Source of the DNA: Streptomyces spinosisporus
Lineage (GTDB): Bacteria > Actinomycetota > Actinomycetes > Streptomycetales > Streptomycetaceae
DNA length: 64,000 nt
Direction of reading: 5' to 3'
NCBI RefSeq assembly: GCF_022698145.1
Contig: NZ_JALDAX010000002.1
Location: 612,954 to 676,953 of the forward strand
Shown here: piece by piece, positions 26,558-35,699 of the stretch
Layout: every line of letters begins with the position of its first letter
Numbering within the stretch: position 1 is the first letter of the stretch
Notes under the pieces: model-generated
What the model was told of the DNA's origin: nothing
Seen by the model: only the letters and a program-made list of their open reading frames with translations
The model's database searches: none
Position numbers and translations under genes: made by a program

Positions 26558-27169
26558 CTAACGGACCAGGCCCCAGCGGAAACCGAGCGCCACCGCGTGT
26601 GCCCGGTCGGAGGCGCCGAGCTTCTTGAACAGGCGTCGTGCGTGCGTCTTGACGGTGTCCTCGGAGAGGAACAGCTCGCGGCCGATCTCGGCGTTGGAGC
26701 GGCCGTGGCTCATGCCTTCGAGCACCTGGATCTCACGCGCGGTGAGCGTGGGCGCGGCGCCCATCTCGGCGGAGCGCAGCCGGCGCGGGGCGAGGCGCCA
26801 GGTCGGGTCGGCGAGCGCCTGGGTGACCGTCGCGCGCAACTCCGCGCGCGAGGCGTCCTTGTGCAGATAGCCGCGGGCACCTGCGGCGACCGCGAGGGCC
26901 ACGCCGTCCAGGTCCTCGGCGACGGTGAGCATGATGATGCGTGCGCCGGGGTCGGCGGACAGCAGCCGGCGGACGGTCTCGACGCCGCCGAGCCCGGGCA
27001 TGCGTACGTCCATCAGAATGAGGTCCGAGCGGTCGGCGCCCCAGCGGCGGAGGACTTCCTCGCCGTTGGCCGCGGTCGTCACGCGCTCGACGCCGGGCAC
27101 GGTCGCGACCGCGCGGCGGAGCGCCTCTCGGGCAAGCGGGGAGTCGTCGCAGACGAGGACGGAAGTCAT
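26558..27169 (-). CDS. bldM: developmental response regulator BldM
   Basis: Orphan response regulator of 203 aa needed for aerial mycelium formation in Streptomyces (family knowledge). The receiver domain (1-115) has the acidic pair CDD at 7-9, the phosphoacceptor position DVRMPG at Asp54 and a C-terminal Lys. The LuxR/FixJ DNA-binding domain (about 140-200) reads LTAREIQVLEGMSHGRSNAEIGREL then SEDTVKTH. Start at the ATG at 27169, with GGAGGG five to six bases upstream. A SigBldN-type promoter lies about 115 bp upstream. It is divergent from whiD; BldM and WhiI/Whi partners control late development. The sequence agrees with BldM as I remember it along its whole length. Confidence 0.95.
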   Translation of the reverse strand: MTSVLVCDDSPLAREALRRAVATVPGVERVTTAANGEEVLRRWGADRSDLILMDVRMPGLGGVETVRRLLSADPGARIIMLTVAEDLDGVALAVAAGARGYLHKDASRAELRATVTQALADPTWRLAPRRLRSAEMGAAPTLTAREIQVLEGMSHGRSNAEIGRELFLSEDTVKTHARRLFKKLGASDRAHAVALGFRWGLVR

Positions 27170-27290
27170 GGCCGCCCTCCGCTGATGCACGTCACCTTGA
27201 GCCTCCAGGCTGGTACGAAATCGTCACCTGTGCGGTCGACCGTCTCGGACGCCTGCCCGAGCACTTGTTGTTTCAACCGCCTCCGCCCTC

Positions 27291-27318
27291 TCAACGACGG
27301 TCACCCGAAAGAGTTACG
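27291..27318 (-). promoter_or_regulatory. SigBldN-type promoter for bldM
   Basis: On the minus strand CGTAAC (27318-27313) and CGTTGA (27296-27291) are separated by 16 nt, the published SigBldN promoter pattern. bldM is an established SigBldN target. Confidence 0.8.
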
Positions 27319-27429
27319 GGGCCGTGTGCCATCTTCGGCACTCTACGTGAGGGTGCAGACACGGTGGAGACATGCGGGGCCGACCCTCAATGTTTCATCA
27401 CAACCCATGCCCCATTTAGACCTCTTTTC

Positions 27430-27498
27430 TTCCCATCTACTGGTGTCTGAGACTAGATTCGCAATGAGTCATATTTTCATCTCCTTAGATCGTAGATG
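27430..27498 (+). promoter_or_regulatory. AT-rich promoter region of whiD
   Basis: Within the 379-bp bldM-whiD gap, 27390-27500 is conspicuously AT-rich for this genome. Candidate -10 hexamers are TAGATT (27454-27459, with TTCCCA 18 nt upstream) and TAGATG (27493-27498). No clean -35 is seen, which fits activator-dependent promoters. The remainder of the gap holds the bldM promoter and leader. Confidence 0.45.
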
Positions 27499-27548
27499 TA
27501 CGGTCGTTGGCACCGTATCCGCTCAGAACGGCTGCAAGGGGTCACGCA

Positions 27549-27875
27549 ATGGCAGATTTCTCCCGCCTTCCCGGACCGAACGCGGACCTGTGGGACTGGC
27601 AGCTTCTGGCCGCCTGCCGCGGGGTGGACAGCTCACTCTTCTTTCATCCGGAGGGTGAGCGCGGTGCGGCCCGGAGTGCTCGCGAGAACTCGGCCAAAGA
27701 GGTCTGCATGAGGTGCCCCGTGCGCGCGCAGTGCGCGGCGCACGCGCTGGCGGTGAGAGAGCCGTACGGCGTGTGGGGCGGCCTGACCGAGGACGAGCGC
27801 GAAGAACTCATGGGACGCGCACGGAACCGGCTCGTGGTGGCCACGGCCGCCGGTGACGTCGCTTCGAACAACTGA
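27549..27875 (+). CDS. whiD: WhiB-family iron-sulfur regulator WhiD
   Basis: WhiB-like [4Fe-4S] protein of 108 aa required for late sporulation in Streptomyces (family knowledge). The four cluster Cys are at 23, 53, 56 and 62 (CMRCPVRAQC), followed by the GVWGG turn (74-78) and a basic C-terminal region (RARNR). It acts by binding region 4 of the principal sigma factor and the promoter DNA. The ATG at 27549 has AAGGGG about eight bases upstream; an in-frame ATG at 27507 lacks one and sits in the promoter-like AT-rich area. It is divergent from bldM and followed by a terminator with a T-run. Confidence 0.95.
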   Translation: MADFSRLPGPNADLWDWQLLAACRGVDSSLFFHPEGERGAARSARENSAKEVCMRCPVRAQCAAHALAVREPYGVWGGLTEDEREELMGRARNRLVVATAAGDVASNN

Positions 27876-27896
27876 AGGAACGTTTCTTCTACTTGG

Positions 27897-27928
27897 TGAT
27901 GGGCGCGCCCGACGTGCCCATCATTTTT
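27897..27928 (+). terminator. rho-independent terminator after whiD
   Basis: TGATGGGC (27897-27904) pairs with GCCCATCA (27916-27923) and is followed by TTTTT. The element overlaps the stop codon of the convergent LysR gene. A T-tailed terminator is uncommon in Streptomyces. Confidence 0.85.
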
Positions 27929-28826
27929 GCTGGCGGGCGGCCGCGCGGCCGAGCTGCTCCAAGGTGGCCGCGATGGCGGGCACCTGGGCCAGATCGGGCA
28001 GCGTCAGCGCCACGATCTCCCGCCGCATGGCAGGCCGCAGCGTCAGCACGCGCGCGTGCCGCGGCCGTACGGACTCGATGGCGAGCTGGGGCAGCACGGC
28101 GACGCCGAGGCCCGCGCCGACCAGGCCGACGACCGCCGGATAGTCGTCGGTGGCGAAGTCGATGCGCGGCGTGAAGCCGGCGCTCTCGCACACCTCGACC
28201 AACTGCCCGCGGCAGCGCGGGCATCCGGCGATCCACGGCTCGCGCGCGAGATCCGCGATGGCGACCGATCCGGCCGCCGCGAGTCGGTGCCGCTCGGGTA
28301 CGAGCGCGACGAGGCCGTCGCTCAGCAGCGGCCGTACGACGAGGTCGTCCCATTCCCTGGCGCCCGCCGCGCCCTCGTAGCGGAAGGCCAGTGCCACGTC
28401 GCAGTCGCCCTCGCGCAGCATCTCGACGGAGGCGGGGGGTTCGGCCTCCTCCAGCGAGACGCGGGTGCCGGGGTGCGCGGCGCGCAGGGCGGCGAGAGCT
28501 GCGGGGACCAGGGTGGAGCTGCCGCTGGGGAAGGAGACGAGCCGGACGCGTCCCGCGCGCAGGCCCGCGATGGCCGCGACCTCCTCCTCGGCGGCGGTGA
28601 GCCCGGCGAGGATGCCGCCCGCGTGCCGGACGAGTGCCTCACCGGCCTGCGTCAGCCGCATCTCGCGTCCGCTGCGCACCAGCAGCGGGGTGCCCACGGA
28701 CGACTCCAGAGCCTTCATCTGCTGGCTCACGGCGGGCTGGGTGCAGCCGAGTTCGCGCCCGGCCGCCGAGAAGGAACCGGTGGAGGCGACGGCGCGCAGG
28801 ACACGCAGATGACGGGCTTCGATCAC
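27921..28826 (-). CDS. LysR-family transcriptional regulator
   Basis: LTTR of 301 aa. The N-terminal winged helix-turn-helix (1-60) has FSAAGRELGCTQPAVSQQMKALE. The effector domain (about 90-295) has FPSGSSTLVPAAL, DVALAFRYE, DDYPAVVGLVGAGLGVAVLPQ. A Cys pair (GCPRCRG) near residue 205 is a possible redox or metal site. The GTG start at 28826 has no Shine-Dalgarno; TATCCT lies 6 nt upstream, so the transcript may be leaderless. A 17-bp dyad overlaps that -10 element, consistent with autoregulation and control of the divergent MOSC gene. Effector unknown. Confidence 0.9.
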   Translation of the reverse strand: MIEARHLRVLRAVASTGSFSAAGRELGCTQPAVSQQMKALESSVGTPLLVRSGREMRLTQAGEALVRHAGGILAGLTAAEEEVAAIAGLRAGRVRLVSFPSGSSTLVPAALAALRAAHPGTRVSLEEAEPPASVEMLREGDCDVALAFRYEGAAGAREWDDLVVRPLLSDGLVALVPERHRLAAAGSVAIADLAREPWIAGCPRCRGQLVEVCESAGFTPRIDFATDDYPAVVGLVGAGLGVAVLPQLAIESVRPRHARVLTLRPAMRREIVALTLPDLAQVPAIAATLEQLGRAAARQQK

Positions 28827-28831
28827 AGGTC

Positions 28832-28848
28832 AAGGATAAGAGATCCTT
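28832..28848. promoter_or_regulatory. putative LysR operator overlapping the promoter
   Basis: Arms AAGGAT and ATCCTT around AAGAG in the LysR-MOSC intergenic region. The left arm contains the complement of the TATCCT -10 element of the LysR gene. It fits the dyad spacing of LTTR sites. Confidence 0.55.
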
Positions 28849-28907
28849 TGGTACGGCGCCCGATAATGCGTCGACGCTTTGGTGTCCCGTCGCCTACCGT
28901 GCCGCTC

Positions 28908-29576
28908 ATGAAGCTTCTGTCTGTGAACGTCGGCCGCCCCGAATCCGTGCCGTACACGGACCAGCCGCAGGGTCTGACCGGCATCGGCAAGCGGCCGGTC
29001 GACGGGCCGGTGCGGATCACGGCGCCGGGCCCCAAGGGTGTCGGAGCGAGCGGGGTCTCCGGCGACGCGGTGTGCGACACACGCCATCACGGCGGGGACG
29101 AACAGGCCGTGTACGCGTACGCGCGCGAGGACCTCGACGACTGGGCGCGCGAGCTGGACCGGCACCTGCCCAACGGCTTCTTCGGCGAGAACCTCACCAC
29201 CGACGGCCTGGAGGTGTCCGGGGCGCTGATCGGCGAGCGCTGGCGGATCGGCTCGCAGGTCGTCCTGGAGGTGACCTCGGGGCGGATACCGTGCCGCACG
29301 TTCCAGGGCCACATGGGCGAGCGCGGCTGGGTCAGGAGATTCACCCGAAAGGGCGTGACGGGCGCCTATCTCCGGGTGATCGAAGCCGGTGAGATCCAGG
29401 CCGGTGATCCGGTCGAGATCGTGCACCGGCCGGACCACGGTGTGACGGCCGCGCTGCAGTTCCGCGCGGTCACCACGGAGCGGGAGCTGCTGCCGCGGCT
29501 GCTCGCCGCCGGACCCGCGCTGCACCCGGAGGCCATGGAGACCGCACGCAAGTACGTGGCCCGGTACGGGAGCTGA
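28908..29576 (+). CDS. MOSC-domain protein (YiiM-like)
   Basis: Molybdenum-cofactor-sulfurase C-terminal (MOSC) domain protein of 222 aa, related to YiiM, which handles N-hydroxylated substrates or carries sulfur in molybdenum-cofactor chemistry. Visible: SVNVGRPESVPY at the start, DTRHHGGDEQAVYAYAREDLD, FGENLTTDGL, and the conserved Cys in SGRIPCRTFQGHM (about residue 130), then a C-terminal helical tail (RELLPRLLAAGPAL). The ATG at 28908 has no Shine-Dalgarno, but TACCGT lies 7 nt upstream (28895-28900), suggesting a leaderless mRNA. Divergent from the LysR gene, which probably regulates it. Confidence 0.88.
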   Translation: MKLLSVNVGRPESVPYTDQPQGLTGIGKRPVDGPVRITAPGPKGVGASGVSGDAVCDTRHHGGDEQAVYAYAREDLDDWARELDRHLPNGFFGENLTTDGLEVSGALIGERWRIGSQVVLEVTSGRIPCRTFQGHMGERGWVRRFTRKGVTGAYLRVIEAGEIQAGDPVEIVHRPDHGVTAALQFRAVTTERELLPRLLAAGPALHPEAMETARKYVARYGS

Positions 29577-29652
29577 CGCTCCATCAGAAACATGACTCCG
29601 GACCCCGGGCCGGGCGGCGGGGGCCGTCGGTTCCGGTAACTACCCTTGGGCC

Positions 29653-30426
29653 ATGACAACGGCTCTGATTACGGGATCGACCGCGGGCATCGGCGCCGCG
29701 TTCGCACGTCGGCTGGCCGGTGACGGGCACAACCTGGTGCTCGTCGCCCGCGACACCAAGCGGCTGCAGGAGCAGGCGACCGAACTGCACGACCGGCACG
29801 CCATCGAGGCGGAGGTCCTCACGGCCGACCTCGCCACGGACGACGGCCTCGACACCGTGGAGAGCCGTCTCGCCGACCGGAAGAACCCCGTCGATCTGCT
29901 GATCAACAACGCCGGCTTCGGCAACAAGGGCCGCTTTCTCGACGTACCGATGGCCGACGAGCTGACCATGCTCAAGGTCCACTGCGAGGCCGTGCTCCGG
30001 CTCACCGCGGCGGCGACCGGGGCGATGCGCGAGCGGGGCCGCGGCGGGGTCGTCAACGTCGCGTCCGTGGCCGCCTTCGTGCCGCGCGGCACCTACGGCG
30101 CCTCCAAGGCGTGGGTCGTGCAGTTCACGCAGGGTGTGGCGCGCGATCTGGCGGGCAGCGGCGTGCGGTTGATGGCGCTGTGCCCGGGGTTCGTACGCAC
30201 GGAGTTCCATCAGCGGGCCGGGATGGGGACGGACAACATTCCCGGCTGGATGTGGCTGGACGCGGACAAGCTGGTGGCGGCGGCGCTGCACGATCTGGCG
30301 CGGGGGAAGTCGCTGTCGATCCCGGACCCGCGCTACAAGGCGCTGATGGGACTGGTGAAGGTGACGCCCCGGGGGCTGCTGGGTGGGATCACGTCCAGGA
30401 CGGGCCGCAAGTACGGGCCGCAGTAG
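29653..30426 (+). CDS. short-chain dehydrogenase/reductase
   Basis: Classical SDR of 257 aa. TGSTAGIGAAFA binds NAD(P)(H), NNAGFG follows, the catalytic Ser lies in VNVASVAAF, and YGASK supplies Tyr and Lys. PGFVRTEF follows. The Arg in the second strand end (VARD) suggests NADP(H). The substrate cannot be read from sequence; the subgroup is annotated as acetoin-type or general oxidoreductases. The ATG at 29653 follows TACCCT by 6 nt (29641-29646) with no Shine-Dalgarno, another probable leaderless start. It converges on groEL1 across a terminator. Confidence 0.88.
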   Translation: MTTALITGSTAGIGAAFARRLAGDGHNLVLVARDTKRLQEQATELHDRHAIEAEVLTADLATDDGLDTVESRLADRKNPVDLLINNAGFGNKGRFLDVPMADELTMLKVHCEAVLRLTAAATGAMRERGRGGVVNVASVAAFVPRGTYGASKAWVVQFTQGVARDLAGSGVRLMALCPGFVRTEFHQRAGMGTDNIPGWMWLDADKLVAAALHDLARGKSLSIPDPRYKALMGLVKVTPRGLLGGITSRTGRKYGPQ

Positions 30427-30471
30427 ACGATCGGGCAGACGGCCGGGCGGCTGCGGCCGGCCCACGCACGG

Positions 30472-30508
30472 GAAAGCCCCCGCTCCCGGAAAGGGAACGG
30501 GGGCTTTC
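30472..30508. terminator. bidirectional terminator between SDR and groEL1
   Basis: An 11-bp stem (30472-30482 with 30498-30508) plus internal TCCC/GGGA pairing. The A/T-rich stem base gives a T-run in both directions (CTTTC). Confidence 0.88.
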
Positions 30509-30533
30509 GCAGCTTTGCGCGACGGCGGATGCC

Positions 30534-32250
<1,717 letters not shown>

Positions 32251-32289
32251 CAAAGCAATGTGTGCTTCTTTTTCGAAGAAGCGGGTGAA

Positions 32290-32598
32290 TTACTTCTCGA
32301 CGATCGCGAGCACGTCGCGAGCCGAGAGGACGAGGTACTCCTCGCCGTTGTACTTCACCTCGGTGCCGCCGTACTTGCTGTACAGCACGATGTCGCCGGT
32401 CTTGACGTCGAGCGGCAGACGCTCGCCGTTCTCGAAGCGGCCCGGGCCCACGGCCAGGACGACGCCCTCCTGGGGCTTCTCCTTGGCGGTGTCCGGAATG
32501 ACCAGGCCAGAGGCCGTGGTCTGCTCGGCGTCCAGCGGCTGGACCACGATGCGGTCCTCGAGCGGCTTGATGGCAACCTTGGAGCTGGCGGTCGTCAC
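32290..32598 (-). CDS. groES: 10-kDa co-chaperonin GroES
   Basis: Lid subunit of the GroE chaperonin, 102 aa. The N-terminal [16 protein letters not shown], the mobile loop ([22 protein letters not shown]) and the C-terminal [12 protein letters not shown] are all standard. The GTG start at 32598 has GGGAGG seven to eight bases upstream. First gene of the groES-groEL1 operon. It is under a near-consensus vegetative promoter overlapped and followed by two CIRCE operators, so repression by HrcA and induction by heat are expected. Confidence 0.97.
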   Translation of the reverse strand: MTTASSKVAIKPLEDRIVVQPLDAEQTTASGLVIPDTAKEKPQEGVVLAVGPGRFENGERLPLDVKTGDIVLYSKYGGTEVKYNGEEYLVLSARDVLAIVEK

Positions 32599-32697
32599 GA
32601 TCCGACCTCCCCCTTCGGAGATCTCACGGGGTTAACTGTCTGAGGTGGCGACCAGGTCGATCCGTCGTCGCGGGTGCCGGACCTGCCCGTCGCGTTG

Positions 32698-32724
32698 TTG
32701 GCACTCTCCAGGGGGGAGTGCCAG
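32698..32724. promoter_or_regulatory. CIRCE operator 1 (HrcA site)
   Basis: TTGGCACTC (32698-32706), nine bases, GAGTGCCAG (32716-32724). This is a near-perfect CIRCE inverted repeat just downstream of the predicted groES transcription start. Confidence 0.93.
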
Positions 32725-32729
32725 ACCCG

Positions 32730-32759
32730 AGACTATGACCGCGATTAGCACTCGGTCAA
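32730..32759 (-). promoter_or_regulatory. groES-groEL1 promoter
   Basis: On the minus strand TTGACC (32759-32754), 18-nt spacer, TAGTCT (32735-32730), close to the HrdB consensus. The -35 lies in the spacer of CIRCE 2, and the expected start point adjoins CIRCE 1. Confidence 0.85.
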
Positions 32760-32771
32760 GCGGACTGCTAA
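32745..32771. promoter_or_regulatory. CIRCE operator 2 overlapping the -35
   Basis: TTAGCACTC (32745-32753), nine bases, GACTGCTAA (32763-32771). One mismatch from the CIRCE consensus, and the dyad extends outward by GCGA/TCGC. Confidence 0.92.
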
Positions 32772-32789
32772 TCGCGTCCGGTGGCGGGG

Positions 32790-33059
32790 TCAGCAGCGGG
32801 CGCAGGGTGGTGGTGTCGCAGGTGCCGATGGGCGGGCGGAACAGGGGTGGGCCGTCGGTGAAGCGGGGGTCGGAGCATCGGCCGTGGAACTCGGTGCGCC
32901 GGGCGGCGTGGGGCAGGCACCGGGTCGTGGCGGCGGGTCCGTGCGGCCCACCCGGTGGGCCGCCTTCGTGCTCAGCCGTTCGATGGGGTCGACGGACTGG
33001 GCGCAGCCGGTGAGCAGGGCGAGTGCCAGCCCACCGGCCGCGAGCGTCCTCGGCCTCAC
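32790..33059 (-). CDS. small lipoprotein coupled to the deacetylase
   Basis: Predicted exported lipoprotein of 89 aa. The GTG start overlaps the stop codon of the upstream polysaccharide deacetylase (GTGA), so translation is coupled. Residues 1-19 are a lipoprotein signal (RPRT, Leu/Ala core, lipobox LLTGC with Cys19). The mature part begins AQSVDPIERLSTKAAHRV and becomes Pro/Ala/Ser-rich with four further Cys. I recognise no domain. It probably sits on the outer face of the membrane with the deacetylase lipoprotein. The second half has low complexity, so the C-terminal boundary is less certain than the start. Confidence 0.6.
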   Translation of the reverse strand: MRPRTLAAGGLALALLTGCAQSVDPIERLSTKAAHRVGRTDPPPRPGACPTPPGAPSSTADAPTPASPTAHPCSARPSAPATPPPCARC

Positions 33060-33985
33060 AGGTAGTCCTCCAGGCGGGCCACCGCGTAGCCCTCGGCCGT
33101 GACCCTGTTCAGGAAGCGGCGCATGTCGTCGACCATCGTGCCCTTCCACTCGTCGCGGCCGCGGAAGTGGGTGAGCACGATGTCGCCGGGGTGCAGGTCC
33201 CGGTCGTCCTCGCGGTACTCCCAGTGGTCGACGTAGACCTCCTCGTCCCAGATCGGCGCGTACTTGATGCCGCAGGACTTGGCGGCGACGAGGGTGTCGC
33301 GGTTGTAGTTGCCGAACGGCGGGCGCAGGACGGTCGGCGCCCTGCCGAACTGCTTCTTCATGACCTTCTGCATGCCGCAGATCTCGCGCTTCTGCTCCCG
33401 GTAGGACAGGCCGGGCAGATAGGGGTGGGTGAGGGTGTGGTTGTTCAGGGTGTGCCCCTGGGCCTGCATCCTGCGGAAGTACCCGTAGTCGTCCCTGATC
33501 TCCTTGTCGGTGAGGAAGGCGGTGTACGGGATCTTCAGGTCGCTCATCATCCGCAGGAACGCCGGGTCCTTCTCGGAGCCGTCGTCGATGGTCAGGAAGA
33601 CGACCTTGTCCTTGGTGGGGACGGTGGTGAAGACCGGCGGCAGGTTCAGCTCCTCCTGGTCGTCCACCTCGAAGCCCTTGCGGGCCTTGATCACCGGCTT
33701 CTTCGCGGGCGGCGGCGGGGCCGTGAGCGGGACCGCCGCCAGCTTCCAGTGGCGGGTCGCGGCGACCCGGGCGGCGTGGGCCGCGCGCAGTTTGGCGGCA
33801 TACGAGTCGAGGGCGCGGGCGGGGGGTGCCTGCAGATGCTGGGGACCGGCGGCCGGGCGCACCTGTGCTCCGTCGGGCGAGGCACAGCCCGAGACGACGG
33901 CCGCGACGGCGAGGACGGCGATCCCGCCGCGGACCCACAGCGCACGAAGGGTGCGATTTTTGTCATTTTGTACGACTGCTCGCAT
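33056..33985 (-). CDS. polysaccharide deacetylase lipoprotein (NodB homology)
   Basis: Secreted carbohydrate esterase family 4-type enzyme of 309 aa from the ATG at 33985; the long in-frame extension upstream overlaps the divergent gene and is rejected. A lipoprotein signal ends AVVSGC near residue 26. The NodB domain shows TIDDG (metal Asp), HTLTHP (metal His pair), RPPFGNY, a DEEVYVDHW segment and the IVLTH motif, all in order, so the metal site is intact. Likely substrate is peptidoglycan or another N-acetylated wall glycan. The small downstream lipoprotein is translationally coupled. Divergent from the methyltransferase across 90 bp. Confidence 0.9.
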   Translation of the reverse strand: MRAVVQNDKNRTLRALWVRGGIAVLAVAAVVSGCASPDGAQVRPAAGPQHLQAPPARALDSYAAKLRAAHAARVAATRHWKLAAVPLTAPPPPAKKPVIKARKGFEVDDQEELNLPPVFTTVPTKDKVVFLTIDDGSEKDPAFLRMMSDLKIPYTAFLTDKEIRDDYGYFRRMQAQGHTLNNHTLTHPYLPGLSYREQKREICGMQKVMKKQFGRAPTVLRPPFGNYNRDTLVAAKSCGIKYAPIWDEEVYVDHWEYREDDRDLHPGDIVLTHFRGRDEWKGTMVDDMRRFLNRVTAEGYAVARLEDYL

Positions 33986-34075
33986 GGAGCCGGATCCTGG
34001 CAGGCCGGGGCCCTGATCCCGGCCCGACACCGCGGCTCGCGGCGCACCATCCACCGACTGGCCCACAATGACCCG

Positions 34076-35236
34076 GTGAACGACCTCGCCCCCCTCCTGA
34101 CCCCCGAAGGCCGCGCCCTCCTCGACGAGGTGCGCGGCGTGTCCCCCGCCGACGAGCTGGCCGTCGCCACCCGGCTGCGCCGTGAGCACCCCGCCGAACT
34201 GGTGTCGGCGGCGATCGGGCAGGCGCGGCTGCGGCAGCGGGCGGCGGCGAAGTTCGGCGCCGAGGACGCGGGGCAAATGTTCTTCACGCCGAACGGCGTG
34301 GAGCAGTCGACGCGGGCGAGCGTGGCGACGTATCGCGCGCGGCGGCTGACGGAGCTGGGGGTGGCCTCCGTCGCCGACCTGTGCTGCGGGATCGGCGGGG
34401 ACGCGATCGCGCTCGCGCGGGCGGGCATCCGCGTGCTCGCCGTGGACCGGGACCCTCTGACGGCGGCCGCGGCCCGGGCCAACGCCGAGGCGCTGGGCCT
34501 GGGCGGGCTGATCGAGGTGCGCGAGGCGGACGTCACCGAGGTGGACACGGGCGGGTACGACGCCGTGTTCGTGGACCCGGCCCGGCGGGGCGGACGCGGC
34601 CGGATCTTCGACCCCGAGGCCTATTCACCGCCCCTGTCGTGGGCCGTGGAGGCGGCCCGCAGCGCGCCGCACGCCGCGCTGAAGGTGGCGCCGGGCATCC
34701 CCCACGAGGCGGTGCCCGGGGAGGCGGAGGCCGAGTGGATCTCGGACGGCGGGGAGGTGAAGGAGGCGGTGCTGTGGTTCGGGACGCGGCCGGGCGCCGT
34801 ACGCGCCACCCTGCTGCCCGGGCCGCGCACCCTGCTCGGACGGGGGCTGCCCGACCCCGGGGTCCGGCCCGTCGGGCGTTACCTGTACGAGCCCGACGGC
34901 GCCGTCATCCGCGCCCATCTGGTCGCCGAGGTGGCCGAGGAACTGGACGGCGGGCTGATCGATCCCACCATCGCCTACGTCACCGCGGACGAGCGCCGTA
35001 CGACCCCGTATGCGACGGCGTACGAGATCACCGACCAACTCCCCTTCAACGTCAAGAGGTTGAAGGCGCTGCTGCGGGAGCGCGCGGTGGGGACGCTCAC
35101 CGTGAAGAAGCGCGGGTCGGCCGTCGACCCGGAGGAGCTACGGCGCAAGGTGAAGCCCCAGGGACCCAACTCCGCGACGGTCTTCATGACCAGGGTGACG
35201 GGAGCACCGACGATGCTCGTCGGTCAGCCCGTCTGA
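34076..35236 (+). CDS. THUMP-like class I SAM-dependent methyltransferase
   Basis: Predicted nucleic-acid methyltransferase of 386 aa. The N-terminal helical part includes FFTPNGVEQSTRASVATYRARRL. The SAM-binding motif VADLCCGIGGDAIALARAG, the acidic loop VDRDPLT and the catalytic-type motif VFVDPARRGGRGRIFDP follow. The C-terminal THUMP-like region (about 300-380) contains LPFNVKRLKALLRERAVGTLTVKKRGSAVDPEELRRKVK. GTG at 34076 is chosen by homology length; no Shine-Dalgarno is visible, but CACAAT lies 6 nt upstream. The last codons (MLVGQPV) fall in the first partial unit of the 120-bp repeat array, so the gene end has been shaped by the repeat. RNA target not known. Confidence 0.88.
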   Translation: MNDLAPLLTPEGRALLDEVRGVSPADELAVATRLRREHPAELVSAAIGQARLRQRAAAKFGAEDAGQMFFTPNGVEQSTRASVATYRARRLTELGVASVADLCCGIGGDAIALARAGIRVLAVDRDPLTAAAARANAEALGLGGLIEVREADVTEVDTGGYDAVFVDPARRGGRGRIFDPEAYSPPLSWAVEAARSAPHAALKVAPGIPHEAVPGEAEAEWISDGGEVKEAVLWFGTRPGAVRATLLPGPRTLLGRGLPDPGVRPVGRYLYEPDGAVIRAHLVAEVAEELDGGLIDPTIAYVTADERRTTPYATAYEITDQLPFNVKRLKALLRERAVGTLTVKKRGSAVDPEELRRKVKPQGPNSATVFMTRVTGAPTMLVGQPV

Positions 35237-35280
35237 CCGGCACGGCGGAGCAGCAGCTGCCGTTCACGGTAGGCCTGCAG

Positions 35281-35639
35281 GGCCGGATCGCGGCGAGGAC
35301 GTCGACGGGCAGCGGCGGGAGCGCCGGCCATGCTCGTCGGTCACCCCGTCTGACCGGCCCGGCGACGCAGCAGCAGCTGGCGTTCGCGGTAGCCCCGCAG
35401 GGCCGGATCGCGGCGAGGACGTCGACGGGCAGCGGCGGGAGCGCCGGCCATGCTCGTCGGTCACCCCGTCTGACCGGCCCGGCGACGCAGCAGCAGCTGG
35501 CGTTCGCGGTAGCCCCGCAGGGCCGGATCGCGGCGAGGACGTCGACGGGCAGCGGCGGGAGCGCCGGCCATGCTCGTCGGTCACCCCGTCTGACCGGCCC
35601 GGCGACGCAGCAGCAGCTGGCGTTCGCGGTAGCCCCGCA
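35281..35639. repeat. 120-bp tandem repeat (3 near-identical units plus degenerate flanks)
   Basis: Units at 35281, 35401 and 35521 are identical over 120 bp except the last base. Diverged partial units flank them at 35213-35280 and 35640-35745. The shared segment GGTCA(G/C)CCCGTCTGA carries the TGA of the plus-strand methyltransferase at 35236 and, read on the other strand, the QTG-stop end of the sigma factor at 35700. Internal units repeat the sigma factor C-terminal RQLLLRR coding sequence four times beyond its stop. The unit length is a multiple of three. This array fills the 463-bp gap between two convergent genes; I see no ordinary terminator or ORF in it. Confidence 0.95.
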
Positions 35640-35699
35640 TGGCCCGTTCGCGGCGAGGGCGTCGACGGGCAGCGGCGGGAGCGCGGAGCGTGGCGTCGG

